Source of the DNA: Protula sp. h YS-2021
Lineage: Eukaryota > Annelida > Polychaeta > Sabellida > Serpulidae
DNA length: 64,000 bases
Direction of reading: 5' to 3'
NCBI GenBank assembly: GCA_949752745.1
Contig: OX457029.1
Span: forward strand, 44,316,500-44,380,499
Shown piece after piece: positions 47,870 through 58,744 of this stretch (positions are counted from its first letter, which is position 1; every line of letters begins with the position of its first letter). The position numbers were made by a program, and so were the translations under genes. The notes beneath the pieces were generated by a model. The model was given only the letters and a program-made list of their open reading frames with translations, made no database searches and was not told the origin of the DNA.

Positions 47870-48540
47870 AGAAGTCTTGGGCGGATCTGTTTCACTTTCC
47901 ACATCCCCTAATGGGGTAAATAGATTATCGTTTGCTTCCTCTTGGAATGAGGCCGCAGTCTCTCTTTTGCCTGCCAAACTCGATCTCTAAGTCGAGCCCT
48001 TGTATCAACATCCAGTCCTGTTGATAAAGGGATGGGTGATTTTGCCTGGCCTATCGCTCTTCGGGGTGTACGCTCTTCAGAGGGCTCATTCGGTGACGGA
48101 GTACATGAACAAGCGGACTCCTGGGAAGGGACGCTCACAACCAGTTGAGTCAGTATTCGTGCCAGTCGAAACCTACGACTTTGGGGGTAGTTTTTGCACG
48201 ACATGGTGTTTGAGTTGCGACCCACGTATTATCCGTCTGGCAACAACCTTCTTGTCAATCTTGGCAGAGGCAGTGTATGAACTATTTAATGACGGTGCTT
48301 TGTAAACTAAGTTTCGTGCCTCTGGGAAAGGGATGGACTTTTCACACGTTAGTTTTTGAGCTACCCACACTGGGCAATCCTTTGCGGACGCTTCGTGGTT
48401 TCCCTGGCAGTTAATGTAGTTGATATCACCAGTACAAGATTTCCACATGTCACCTCAGACCTTTTACAGCTGCCGCTACAACTGCCATGTCCATATTGAT
48501 GTCCACAACATGGCACAGCATAAAGACGTTTGAATTACAA
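47870..48540 (-). pseudogene. LINE ORF1 (gag-like, CCHC knuckles), frameshifted
   Basis: Minus-strand pieces in two or more frames: a first knuckle-like stretch CGHQYGHGSCSGSC (about 48478-48520), then NCQGNHEASAKDCPVW (about 48370-48415) with the pattern of the second/third CCHC knuckle, followed by FPEARNLV, which in Jockey/I-type ORF1 proteins reads '(I/V)-x-F-x-E-A-R-(K/R)-x-(V/Y)'. A Ser/Pro/Arg-rich tail follows (47908-48170). This is the nucleic-acid-binding ORF1 of an I/Nimbus or Jockey-type LINE. Its orientation matches the RNase H fragment at 50-51 kb, but it lies on the 3' side of it, so they are separate copies. Confidence 0.6.
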
Positions 48541-48599
48541 ATGGTGAAAGTTTGAAAGAACCTTGTGGCGAAACGACGATATACTCAAAGTAGGACGTA

Positions 48600-49260
48600 G
48601 GAGGAGACTCGATGTCTAAGTGCGGACGCTTGTGGTGTTTTGTGAATAATTATGTTTACGATTGTATTCCCCATATGTATCTATTTTTATATTTCTCCCA
48701 AGTCTGCCAGTCCCGGCCTTACTCTGAACACCTTACTTGGCAGCCATCGTTACCCACTGGGACCAGGACATTTGGGATAGCAACAGCATTTGTACATGCT
48801 GAAACTTGCCCTAAAGCTGCAGTATGGTTTAACTAAACGACCAGCCGTCAACTGTCATGGAGGGACACCATAACAACGCCTCTTGGTTAAAGAATCGGGG
48901 AAAAAAGTCATGTGTTGGAGTACTAGCAATTAAGTCGATCCCAGCTGGAGACCATAGAGAAACAATCCACAGACTGCCACGCTTTTATGCGATAAACGTG
49001 GGAATGCTTCGACAAGGTAATACTAATTACGCGTCTGGAGTACTCCAATTAAGTAGAATCCAGGTGATAATCGAAAATGGGTCAGAGGTTAAATGAGAAG
49101 AGTTCTTTATTGCAACTAAGACATCAAGTTTATCTGGGAATGGTCTTCAGCCTGGTGTTATACTGGAAATGTATTTTATTATTGTATGGAAAGGCATTCT
49201 ATATGCATTTTTGCGGGATTTGATAGTAAATATGGTAATGGAAGAGTGTTAACGCATTTC
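48600..49260. other. Spacer or decayed LINE sequence
   Basis: No convincing domain was seen. A minus-strand reading adjacent to ORF1 shows stops throughout. Confidence 0.3.
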
Positions 49261-49267
49261 AGGTGGT

Positions 49268-49355
49268 TTTGATTGATTGATTGATTGGTTTAACGACACT
49301 AGCATCCCGTTAGGGTCATATTGTGTCAGTTCTGTTGCTATAGGAAGACTCGGTA
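49268..49355 (-). mobile_element. Short 3'-end copy of the (CAAT)n-tailed LINE, copy 1
   Basis: TGATTGATTGATTGG followed by TTTAACGACACTAGCATCCC, GTTAGGGTCATATTGTGTCA and GTTCTGTTGCTATAGGAAGA. Read on the minus strand it ends in a CAAT repeat tail. It matches the 3' end of the larger element at 50213-51125. Confidence 0.75.
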
Positions 49356-49553
49356 AGTTTCAGGTGGTAGTTTACAGAAAAGAAGTTGGGGGGGGGGGGG
49401 GGCGGCGGCGAGATATAAGTGCAACCACCGAGGAGGTTCGGCATCTATGAGATCCGGGACAACAGGCTCGTTTAAGATTTAAAGGGATGGACCCAGTGCT
49501 AGTTCAAGAACAACCAGTTTAAATTCAATTGAATGCTGCTATGTTATGTAATA

Positions 49554-49642
49554 TGATTGATTGATTGATTGATTGGTTTAACGACACTAGCAACCCGTTA
49601 GGGTCATATTGTGTCAGTTCTGTTGCAAAAGGAAGACTATTA
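49554..49642 (-). mobile_element. Short 3'-end copy of the (CAAT)n-tailed LINE, copy 2
   Basis: Same sequence as at 49268 (TTTAACGACACTAGCAACCC, GTTAGGGTCATATTGTGTCA) in the same orientation, with (TGAT)n at its low-coordinate end. Confidence 0.75.
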
Positions 49643-50200
49643 CGGTCTCTGCTGGGGTGTTCCATTTCAAGATAATAGAACAACAGCTATACAACACTGT
49701 GTTCAGACAAAAATCTCAAAATGGTCTTTGGCATTAATGCTTGCGTGAGCAAACACCTGCCAAAATCTATTTCCCACTATGTAGGAGTTGAACTTAAACA
49801 GCAAACTTAGACTGCTAAGTTCCCCTAAGTGGGTTGTTATGTAATATAAATAAACATTTCTGACACGAAAGTAATGCAAATTATAAGCCAAAAAATCCCA
49901 GTTTTATGACATTTGTTTTTATATATGACACATTTCATAACATACTGTTTGCTCTGTCTATATTATTTTATCGCCCAAATGGTCAATTTTACCTTTCGAC
50001 CGATTTCTCCGCTTTAACGAAGAAATAAAAGATACAAGGAGTGATACATGAAACTGAACAGCACATCGTAATTGGCAAAAACTGAAAATGTGTGTTCTTT
50101 TAATGTAAAAAAGCGTTTGCTCCAGGTTTATTTACAAACTAGAAGCTGTGCAATTCACCATGAGACTCTTATTACAAGTCATGATAATCTTCTGCAGCTA
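49643..50200. other. AT-rich spacer
   Basis: No gene or repeat family was recognised. Confidence 0.35.
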
Positions 50201-50212
50201 AGAGAATTTTTT

Positions 50213-51125
50213 GATCGATTGATTGGTTTAACGACACCAGCAACCCGTTAGGGTCATATTGTGTCAGTTCTGTTGCTACGTGAAGACTTAGTTGAAACTA
50301 AAATCAATTAAAGTAAACAAAACAAATAGTGTATACCTTTAAAACCAACTAAATTCAATTTAAAACTTACTGTACAAGTGCATTTCTTTCAGAAGAAATA
50401 ATTTGGCTTGGTGCTACCTTTGTAAAAAGGTCTTTCATGGAGTTCACACTGTAGTAGCGTGAACGAATGTTTTGAAAATCTACGCAATTGAGTAGAATAT
50501 GTTTTACAGTCAAATGCTCTTGACAACCAAAACATTCTGCAGGCACATCGCCTCTCAAAAGATATCCGTGGGTGATGTATGTATGCCCGATTCGAACTCT
50601 ATGAATACTGCCAAGAGCTGGGTGTTTTTGTCCAACTGTTGGTTGGATTTGAAAGAGTTTGTTATTTCTTTGTTCGTTCCACATTTGTTGCCAAAGGTTT
50701 TTTCACATAACTTGAAATATGGGGTTTAAAGTCGGAGTATGGTATGAGAAGGTCGGATATGTTGCAGTTTAGCTCCTCTTTTGCTGCCTGGTCCGCAGCT
50801 TCATTACCCGGTATGCCCACGTGGCTTGGCACCCAGCAAACACTAGGTATTTGCCTTGTTGAAGTGCAATTTCGTAACGTTCTATTAGGTCTAGAATCAT
50901 TGTGTTCGACACTTGCAGATTTTCTAGTGATTGTAAGACCGATAAGGAATAACAAATTTTTTGTACCTACTAATCTTGACAATTTCCACGGCTAATTGGA
51001 GTGTCCTAACCTCCGCGGAAAAGATGGAGGAGCTGTTTGGTAATCTTGCTTTCGAAGTATTTGATTTTGTAACTATTGAGGCAGCTACTTTGTTATCGAG
51101 TTTAGATCCGTCCGTGTATATGAAA
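50213..51125 (-). pseudogene. I/Nimbus-like LINE 3' part: RNase H, C-terminal zinc motif and 3' tail
   Basis: On the minus strand, IYTDGSKLDNKVAAS (about 51075-51122) holds the first RNase H aspartate and FSAEVRTLQLAVEI (about 51000-51045) the glutamate. After a frame break near 50960, VCWVPSHVGIPGNEAADQAA (about 50780-50840) gives the 'G-N-E-x-A-D' block. HRVRIGHTYITHGYLL and C-x-x-C...H-x-x-x-x-C (CFGCQEHLTVKHILLNC) follow at 50500-50600, as in I-type elements. The frame ends at 50367. The 3' UTR runs to a CAAT-type tail at 50213. RNase H removes RNA from the cDNA hybrid. The copy is 5'-truncated and frameshifted. Confidence 0.75.
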
Positions 51126-51129
51126 TGAT

Positions 51130-51480
51130 GGTGAAGGTAGGTTTCCTATATCTCAGCAAACCTAACTTTGAACTCTTCAGCATTTACTGCGTCCATTGGA
51201 AAAGTTTGCCAGAGCTTTGTTTATGGTTGGTCTTAGTATTTTCCCTGTCGGGTATTTCGAAACTTTTAAGTTTGCAATTTGCCCGACTTTGATTTCAGCA
51301 TTATTAAGGTGGTTTTCTGGATTTCTGAATGGTCTTTTTCGAACACTGCCTTATGGGTGGGTTTTTTGCGTATAGTTTAACTGCATATTGCATTGAGAGT
51401 TTGAGAGCTAACTGAAGAATGTGTAATTTAACCAAATACCACGTGGTTATCAATTTGAATGTTCATTGCCTCTTATGCTC
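51130..51480 (-). pseudogene. Probable upstream continuation of the I/Nimbus-like LINE
   Basis: Minus-strand translation contains short stretches compatible with the region between RT and RNase H, but with several stops. The 5' limit is not visible. Confidence 0.35.
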
Positions 51481-51483
51481 TCA

Positions 51484-52200
51484 GTCAAAATTGCGCCTGA
51501 ATTTACATAACATTTCAGAAATTTGTTGTATAATTGGGACTGATACGCAGAATTCGGGCCTCAATATACATTAAATTGATCCTTTTTAGCTGAACAATTG
51601 AAGGCTTTGTAGCTCTCAAGGATAGATATACAGAGGAAAAGTAAGGAAGAGCTGACTTCGGAGCTCGTAATTCGATAGCTCCAAGAAGTGGCTCGCTACT
51701 GGAGTTGGCTACCGCCTCAAATCCTCGCCTACATCACGATATGCAGAGCAACTGCGTTCGTTTGAGACACCGATGTTGTGCAAGATTAAATGACCCACAA
51801 GTCTTTATTTTAATTTGCCTACGATCCTCAAAGTACACTGGCAAGGATATACAACTTCAATGTTACGCTTTCTTTAAAAGAAAAGAATACGGAAATAACC
51901 ACAAATCACCGCATTAAGAGACATTTGTTTACATCCAAGGAGCATGGTTTAGTAGGGGAAAAGTGATTTTATAATTTTATAATTATCCATCACAAACTTT
52001 GAATTTGTATTTCAAAAAACATGAAAGAAATTGAAAGTTAAATGTTGTAGGTGTACAGAATAAATTTATAGTTATAGTAATAAAGTTATATCTGAATCTA
52101 TCAATTATTTGAGTACATATTTTACAGATAATCAATATCCTCTTTACTTAAATTTTTGGTCTCTGGACTGAAAATTCGCAGATTGAAAATTGGGCCTGTT
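51484..52200. repeat. Dispersed repeat, modules X then Y
   Basis: Same modules as at 35.6 and 59.8 kb but in the order X (51484-51665), Y (51680-52150), then the start of another X (52180). Sequence identity is visibly lower than between the other two copies. Confidence 0.65.
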
Positions 52201-52564
52201 TTGCGAAAAGGTTATAAAAGCCAGTTCATGGTTTAACTGCGCCTGCTCAGCAGAAAAATTCGCAAGATTACAGTGGAGAAAAACACAAAACAAATCAGGA
52301 AAACATACTAACAGTTACTTTTCCCTGTCAAGGAGCATCGATAAGGTGTTCAAAACTTCATCAGAATGTGCAAATATCCATTCATGACATTATAAAATGG
52401 TTTTATAACACAGAAAAAATTCTATCTAATTCAGAGTGATTTTGATGTTTGACTTCTATGCGTCTAAGACTCTTTGCTGCTTTGTTAATCCTACAAAAAG
52501 TGGAGTCGTTTATTTTTGTTTGTTTTTTTGCGTAAATCTCGTAGAACGGAACTGTGAATCCGCT

Positions 52565-53540
52565 TATTGTATTTTCAATAAAAGTCTGAATAAGTGACTA
52601 GTATGCAGGACTCGTGCCTCAGAAGATATGCAGTTGGCCCCTATTAGCGGAACAATGGCAGGCTTCGTAGCTGTGTCAGAGAGATATGCGTAGTTATTTA
52701 AGGAAGAGCTACTCGAAGCTACAAGTAAGACAGTACCGGGAGTTTCCGAAAAGAAGCTCCCCCCATATAAAAGCCCCGGGACTCTTATTAGGAAACTGTT
52801 TCCCAATAGAAGCCCCGGGGCTACTATTTGGAGTTAAAATAAAGACCTGAAAAAATCGTTTCCTAATAAAAACCCCCCTCCTTCCCTGCAAGTCTTTTTA
52901 AAACCTGTTTACTCGCAATGCAGACACGGTGCACTTAATCCTTTGATATGAGGCAGCCCCTAGACATGTTCTGCATCGTTGCTTAATCCTGTGCATAGCA
53001 CAAGGCGAATACACACCCCCCTCCCCACTGCCACCTTTACTCCGGAGTATTACTGGAAACATAACCGGCTGAGTACTGAAACGGGCGGCGTGATGTTGCC
53101 CCTCCTTCCCTGCAAGTCTCTTTAGAACTTATGTTTACTAGCAATGCAATGCATTTAATCCTTTGATGTGAGGCAAACTCCTAGACACGTTCTGCGTTGT
53201 TGCTTGAATCCTGTGCTTCGCAGAAGGCCACCCCCCTCCCCCACTTTACCAGACTTTTTTAGTTACTGTTGTTTTTGTGTGTTTTGTTATTTTTTTCGGC
53301 CGATATCCTCAGCATGTAGCGCTTTAATAAGAGATTGATGGTAAATTTTCTTTTTTCAATAAAAACTTATCGACAACCCCCCCCCCCCCCCCCCCCATCT
53401 AAAAAAATAGAAGCCCCGGGGCTCTAATTAGGAAACTGTTTCCTGATAGAAGCCCCGGGGCTTCTATTTGGTTTCTAAATGAGCGCCTGAAATTTGCCAG
53501 TTTCCAAATAGAAGCCCTGGGCTTTTTTCGGAAACCCCCG
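52565..53540. repeat. Mosaic of short repeats
   Basis: 52600-52720 is another module X copy. GAAGCCCCGGGGCT(C/T)(T/C)(A/T)ATT recurs around 52770-52820 and 53408-53475, in part as inverted copies. 52880-53000 and 53099-53235 are direct duplicates (CCTCCTTCCCTGCAAGTCT(T/C)T, then TTAATCCTTTGAT(A/G)TGAGGC). A 20-base C run lies at 53377-53396. Confidence 0.65.
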
Positions 53541-53566
53541 GTAACTGGGATAAAAGTACGGGTTTC

Positions 53567-53970
53567 ATGGAGGCCGAACCAAACATTAGCAATACAAAAC
53601 ACAGCAACTTCCCAGTATATAGACCATAAAATGCACAAAAGTATAAATTGTGTTTCTGAGCTAAACAATTCCCCAGTTTGGGAATTAAAATATCGCACAT
53701 GAAAAAATCAGCATAAGCTATACAAGCAATGTCGCAGAACCACGACGGCGGCGTCACCAAAACAACAGCAGATCAATCTGGCTAGTTTGCTAAACTTTTC
53801 TATTGAACAACAAATGGTACTTTCAATTTTATGTTACAATACTATGAGACACACTTTCCCAACTATGTGGTTCTAAGTATATCCAAATGGAAAATGAGTA
53901 AAATAGATTACAACCTATCGATGCGAATTTCGAACATCCATTTCTACCATCCATCCCATTCTACGGTCTG
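53567..53970. repeat. Duplicated segment, copy A (partner at 57265-57720)
   Basis: Shared blocks include CAATACAAAACACAGCAACT, ACAAAAGT(A/G)TAAATTGTGTTTCT, GATGTCGCAGAACCA or similar, and CCATC(C/-)(A/G)TCCCATTCTA(C/T)GGTCT. Copy B has extra internal sequence, including a repeated CAATCACCAACAGCG block. Confidence 0.75.
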
Positions 53971-53972
53971 TC

Positions 53973-54465
53973 TTGTCTTGTTTGGGTAAAGTGGTATACA
54001 TGATTTCTGTCATAGAGAGTCCGTATGTTGTAGGCATTGGCTTGGATTACACTTCATCTTCAAGTGTAGAACAACAAATACAAAAAGATCTTATCAAATT
54101 CCTCGTCAGTTTCGCCGTAAGCTACAACAAGACAATAGTCGTTCACTGCCGTGATGCATTTGATACACTCCTTTCAATATTTAAAACAACAGTGCCAAAA
54201 TTTCATGCTTTCCATTTCCATTGCTTCACGTATGACACCAGATTGATGCACAAATAGACAAGTAATTTTACCCAATACCGCATTTGGTATAACCTCGATT
54301 CAGACTCAGAAGAAAAATCACGAGAAATATCTAGATTTTCTCAAGACCATAGATCTTCATCAGAGAGTGGTAGAAAGTGACAGTCCATACGTGGGTTCAT
54401 CATCAACCTCAGTATATTCAGTAGTCGAGAAGTTCTCTTCCACTCGATCTGTACCTTTCAGCTAG
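53973..54465 (+). pseudogene. TatD-family deoxyribonuclease, partial and frameshifted
   Basis: TatD proteins are metal-dependent DNases with a TIM-barrel fold. The 53973-54257 frame contains VVGIGLDYTSS (normally 'G-E-x-G-L-D'), FLVSFAVSYNKTIVVHCRDA (the 'P-V-x-x-H-x-R-x-A' block with its metal-binding His) and HFHCFTYD (the 'H-C-F-(S/T)-G' block). It stops at 54257. From 54274, in another frame, NTAFGITS and VVESDSPYVG (the 'E-T-D-(S/A)-P-x' block with the catalytic Asp) complete the C-terminus, with a stop at 54463-54465. The first metal site ('H-x-H') and the first third of the enzyme are missing upstream, and the Glu of 'GExGLD' reads Ile. It has no introns, so it may be a retrocopy or part of a repeat. 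Confidence 0.7.
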
Positions 54466-57260
54466 CTTCTTACATTCTCTACCTCAACACCAAACGCCTT
54501 TACAATATATCTTAAAGGTGAAAAGTAATTATATTCGGATTATCACACTGGCTACTTGTATTCATGTTGTAGAAAATACTGTAGATAGTAGTGTAGGAAT
54601 TAGGTAATTAATAGATAGGTATCACAATGCTTTCACCATTCTTTCAAATTTGCTCTTGGTTTCTTTAAATGTTGAGGGGGAAGGGGCTCTGCCGACAAGA
54701 AAAAGTTGGTTGTTCCTTCTCTCTAGACATGTTCAGTGCCGTAACATTTATATTTAAGTATTTTGTAAATATTTGTTAAACGTTTATAGTTCATTAACTG
54801 TTAATGGTTAGTCAACAAGACATTTAGACATTTAGGTCAAGATAATAAAGAAATAATATGTATCTAACACACACATTATTTTCCCTCGTCACAGTGTGTC
54901 AGTGGTTTGTCAAGAACTTGTCAGTTGATTGTCAGTTTGACAAGTTTGACCTCATCAAGGTCTTGACGAGTTTCTGACCAATGCCTCGTCACTCATTGAC
55001 CAACACTTGTCGCTTCTTTGTCAGAAACTTGTCAGAAATTTGTCAAGTATTGGTTCACCATGACGTTACATCCTTTTCAAAACAACTGAAAACACGCGGA
55101 CATTCTTTTTGAGATTTCTTAGGTTTTAATGAATATTACTAAAAGTTTCAAATTATCATGTCTTAAAAATGGATAAACCACAATGTAAGTGCACACATCA
55201 TATTCTCTGCATGTTTTGAAGTAAGTTGTGATGTTTTTAAAATGCTTGTGAAATTTGTGAAAATTGTATTATCGCCCACTGTTCCAATGAATAATATATT
55301 GTGTACTTATTTACATGTGATCAAACAGGGTGAATGGATTCGATTATTTAAATGTTTAATATAACAAGTAAGTATTTGTGAAACACAAGCAGGCCCCAAC
55401 CGCTTAAATAAATGATATAAGTTATTAAATAAAAGAATATAAGAATTTTGTTTATATTATATCACAGTATTACATTAAAAATCAGCTGCGAAAGGAGTAA
55501 CAAAAATCCTCTTACTCACAATATCAGTATATCATTCGCGACTTCATCAAAATTATCAAATGGCAGCATTCAAATTTTTTGGCGCTAGTTTTCAAAACAC
55601 TTCTATTATTTTCGTCGGATTGCTTTCAATTTGTTATGAATGTTCCCTAGGTAGTCCTCTCTTGAAAATATGCCTTTTAATTTTTTTCAGTTTTTTCGAG
55701 CAACTTTTCAAAATGTTCCTCCTTCCATAATTTTATTTTGCCTTCCATTTCAGTCCGAATCGTTCTCAGGTGAATCTTTGTTTAAAAAATACTTGTTGAG
55801 TACTTGGATAATTGTCGCAAAAAGTTGGCGCAATGGAACCTCAGTAAGAAGGATGCCTTTCTCTGCTTTATCGGCGGATAAGAATGTTCAAAGACAAGGT
55901 ATATACCGCTGATGGAAGTACACTTTGGGTACAGTGAAAGAGGTAAAGGGATTAGTGCTGTGTTGAGATCCGTGCCAACATTAGATGGAAATGGGGGGTG
56001 ACGGTTATCAAGAACAATGAAATAGAGAACTGGCGATGTGGCGACCACCTTTCAGACGTTTCGGATAAAACTACTACGGCATAGCCCATTACCAGTGACA
56101 TCCTTCAAGAGCCAGATAAAATGACGCACAGATAAACCTGTTTTTGGCTAACCCCTTCCAGAATCAGATGAAAAGACAAACAGTAAGACCTGCTTGTCGT
56201 GAGCCAGATGAAAGAGACTTACACTAAAACCTTTGCAGTGACCACCTTCCAGATCCGGATAAAGATACTCTTGCAGCACATCCTACATGGCTAAACCTGT
56301 TCCCATACGATGTGGAGATTAAGACACCCACAAGTCAGGTAACGCAGCTCTCCTTCACCCCGCCCACGCCCTTCGGAAATGGAAAAAATTCTTTTTTTGC
56401 CCGATTTCTTGTGATATATTAAATTGTGAAAGTGAAACTTTGCGAACAGGAGAGGAAAGCGGTGGAAAAGGATGACAGGGTAGGTGGGGTGGTGCAAACA
56501 TTTCTTTTTGTTGACAAAAACAAAAGGCAATGACTGCCTAAAAAAAGAGTTTGAAATGTTTGGGTATTCAGATGTTGGTGTGCACTGGCCATTCTAGTAT
56601 GAATAAATGGACAAGGCAAATTAGGCAGTCTCTTGCCAATTCGACAACTTTTCGACAAATTCTTGACAAAGGCATATTATGTGTGCAGTAACGATAATAA
56701 GTTCTAGTAATTGATATATTAACTTACGTAAAACCATTTGAAATAATATTGTGGGTATATTTTTTTTAATAAGACTGGGAGGAATGTCGTGATGTTATAT
56801 TTAATCTTTTAGCTTAGTGTTATGAAGTCGGTGATGTCCAAGTCTGTACACATCGGTGACATCGACGATATCCGTTAACGAGCAGCCTTAAAGGTGAGCG
56901 GATAACCACAGCAGATGGCGCACCGGATGACGACACACATAGAACAAGCAGACGACAAATCGGCTGGCTATTCAGAGTGGCTTGCAAATTACAATCTGGT
57001 GAGTTTTACCACAAGCAAATTGGGCGCAACTTTCTGTAAATGTTTGAATAATAGGGACTAGTATCATACTGTATGCAGGATTTGTGCTTCGGAACATACG
57101 ATGTTGAAGCCTATTCTTAGTTTTCTGAGAGACCCAAAAGAATGTGCCCAAAGCCTTGTACAAGGAAGAGAGAGAGATTAATTGGGGCAAAGTTATGGGT
57201 TTTTAATGATTTAATGGAAATATCCCTCAAATTACAAGGAACAAATATATACCACAGACA
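54466..57260. other. Spacer with TTGTCA-rich cluster and degenerate repeats
   Basis: 54895-55070 is dense in (C/T)TTGTCA and its complement TGACAA; a related stretch lies at 56628-56670. 55930-56290 holds loose repeats around CCAGAT(C/-)(C/A)GGATAAA-like blocks. 57030-57190 is a partial module X copy. No coding exon was recognised. Confidence 0.45.
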
Positions 57261-57264
57261 GAGG

Positions 57265-57720
57265 AGGTCAAACCAAACATTGCTGATACAAAACACAGCA
57301 ACTTCCTAATGTACGGACAATAAAATACACAAAAGTGTAAATTGTGTTTCTAAACACAAGTTTGGGAAATAAAATGTCGGCCTGAACGTTAACCAATCAC
57401 CAACAGCGTTTCAAACGATGTCGCAGAACCAAGATGGCCACGGTCTGCACGTGAATCAATCACCAACAGCGACACAAACGATGTCGCAGAACCAAGATGG
57501 CGACGTCAACAAAAAAAACAGCTGATCAATCTGGCTACTCTTATTAACTTTTCTCTTCAACAGCAAATGATACTTTTATGTTACAAGATTACGACATACA
57601 CTTTCTTAAGTATGTGGTTCAAAGGATATCCATTAGTAAAATGAATAAAGCAGGTTTCAGGCTATCTACGTCAAATATCTCACTCTACCATCCGTCCCAT
57701 TCTATGGTCTGGTCCTTGTA
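57265..57720. repeat. Duplicated segment, copy B (partner at 53567-53970)
   Basis: See the partner for the shared blocks. This copy contains a tandem duplication: CAATCACCAACAGCG...GATGTCGCAGAACCAAGATGG occurs twice about 72 bases apart (57397-57440 and 57468-57510). Confidence 0.75.
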
Positions 57721-57770
57721 CCAGTAGTCCCAGATGACTCTTGCTTCCTTCCCAGCAACAGTCATAGTTC
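57685..57770 (-). CDS. Possible 3'-terminal exon, unknown gene
   Basis: Read on the minus strand, CCATTATAG precedes an 86-base stretch that translates without stops to TMTVAGKEARVIWDYWYKDQ, then TIEWDGW and TAG. The Trp-rich, coherent composition and the acceptor-like border look like a last exon. The duplicated copy at 53.9 kb keeps the end as TVEWDGW and the stop. No upstream exon was found within the window, and the family is not recognised. Confidence 0.3.
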
Positions 57771-57898
57771 CTATAATGGAAAATGTCATTCATCTCAATT
57801 TCGGTGCACGACTGGGGCCAACGGCGTTATTTTAAAAAGGTGCACCACATAAATGGTCCAATTATAAATTATGGCGCACAAGTTTTATTCCCGATTTC

Positions 57899-58744
57899 GC
57901 AATGATTCATTCGCCATCTAGTGGCAGAAAAAGGAACACAGGTCAAATGCCTTCTTCTTGAAGTATTTACTTAGAGAAGGGTGTATTCCAGTTTCAGTGT
58001 CTTCAAACACTTATGCATAAGTATATATGTTTGCATCGCAAATAAACAAGTGAATTTTCAAAAGTTATTTTCACTTACCACTATTGCATTTCATTTATAT
58101 TAAGAGCATATTGACGAATTTTGTGGGTGATAATATATGATTCTTACAAGAACCAATTCTCATAGGGCTATGTGTTTAGGTATTTTGATTCATAAATTGT
58201 AATAAAATGTTACCCGGATTTTTTTTAATTTATTAATTTTTGCAGATATAAATTTATGCGTTTCATATTTAAGTATTATTAAATTTTATGGTCGCGAAAT
58301 CCCTAAAAGCCCTATTTTAGATAGGTACAAAAACTCTACAAAACCTTTATTTTTTAGTCAGAACCCCGGAAAACCCTCAATACTCAGATTTATTTCATAA
58401 TCAATCTAGAAAGGTTCCTTTCGCAGGAATTGTGATCTATTAAACGTGAAAAATGCATTATTCCATTTTAGTTCCCGTTTATTCAAGTAGTTCAAAGGAC
58501 TAAATATGCATTATAGACAACTTAAGTGAAGTAGTTTTGTAAGATATTTCGTAAAAAAGTGTTCCGGTATGAAAAAGATAAACAAATAGTTCATGTTTGA
58601 AAATACTGTTCCGTTTCTGCTGTTTTACACGTCTCATTTTTGTTGCCGAATGAAAGCAGGAGACCATGAAAATATTGCTCGTAGACATTCGAACCTCGTT
58701 CTGAGTTGTACATAAACAAGTCTTTTGATCATTGCGAAATGGCG
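57899..58744. mobile_element. Unclassified ~0.9-kb interspersed element, copy 2
   Basis: Same orientation and ends as the copy at 5446-6344, 846 bases long. Small indels separate the two copies across their whole length. Confidence 0.6.

Noticed and set aside
47908..51125. A single LINE joining ORF1 at 48 kb with RNase H at 51 kb
   Set aside because: Both are on the minus strand, but ORF1 lies downstream of the RNase H part and its 3' tail, so they cannot be one collinear element.
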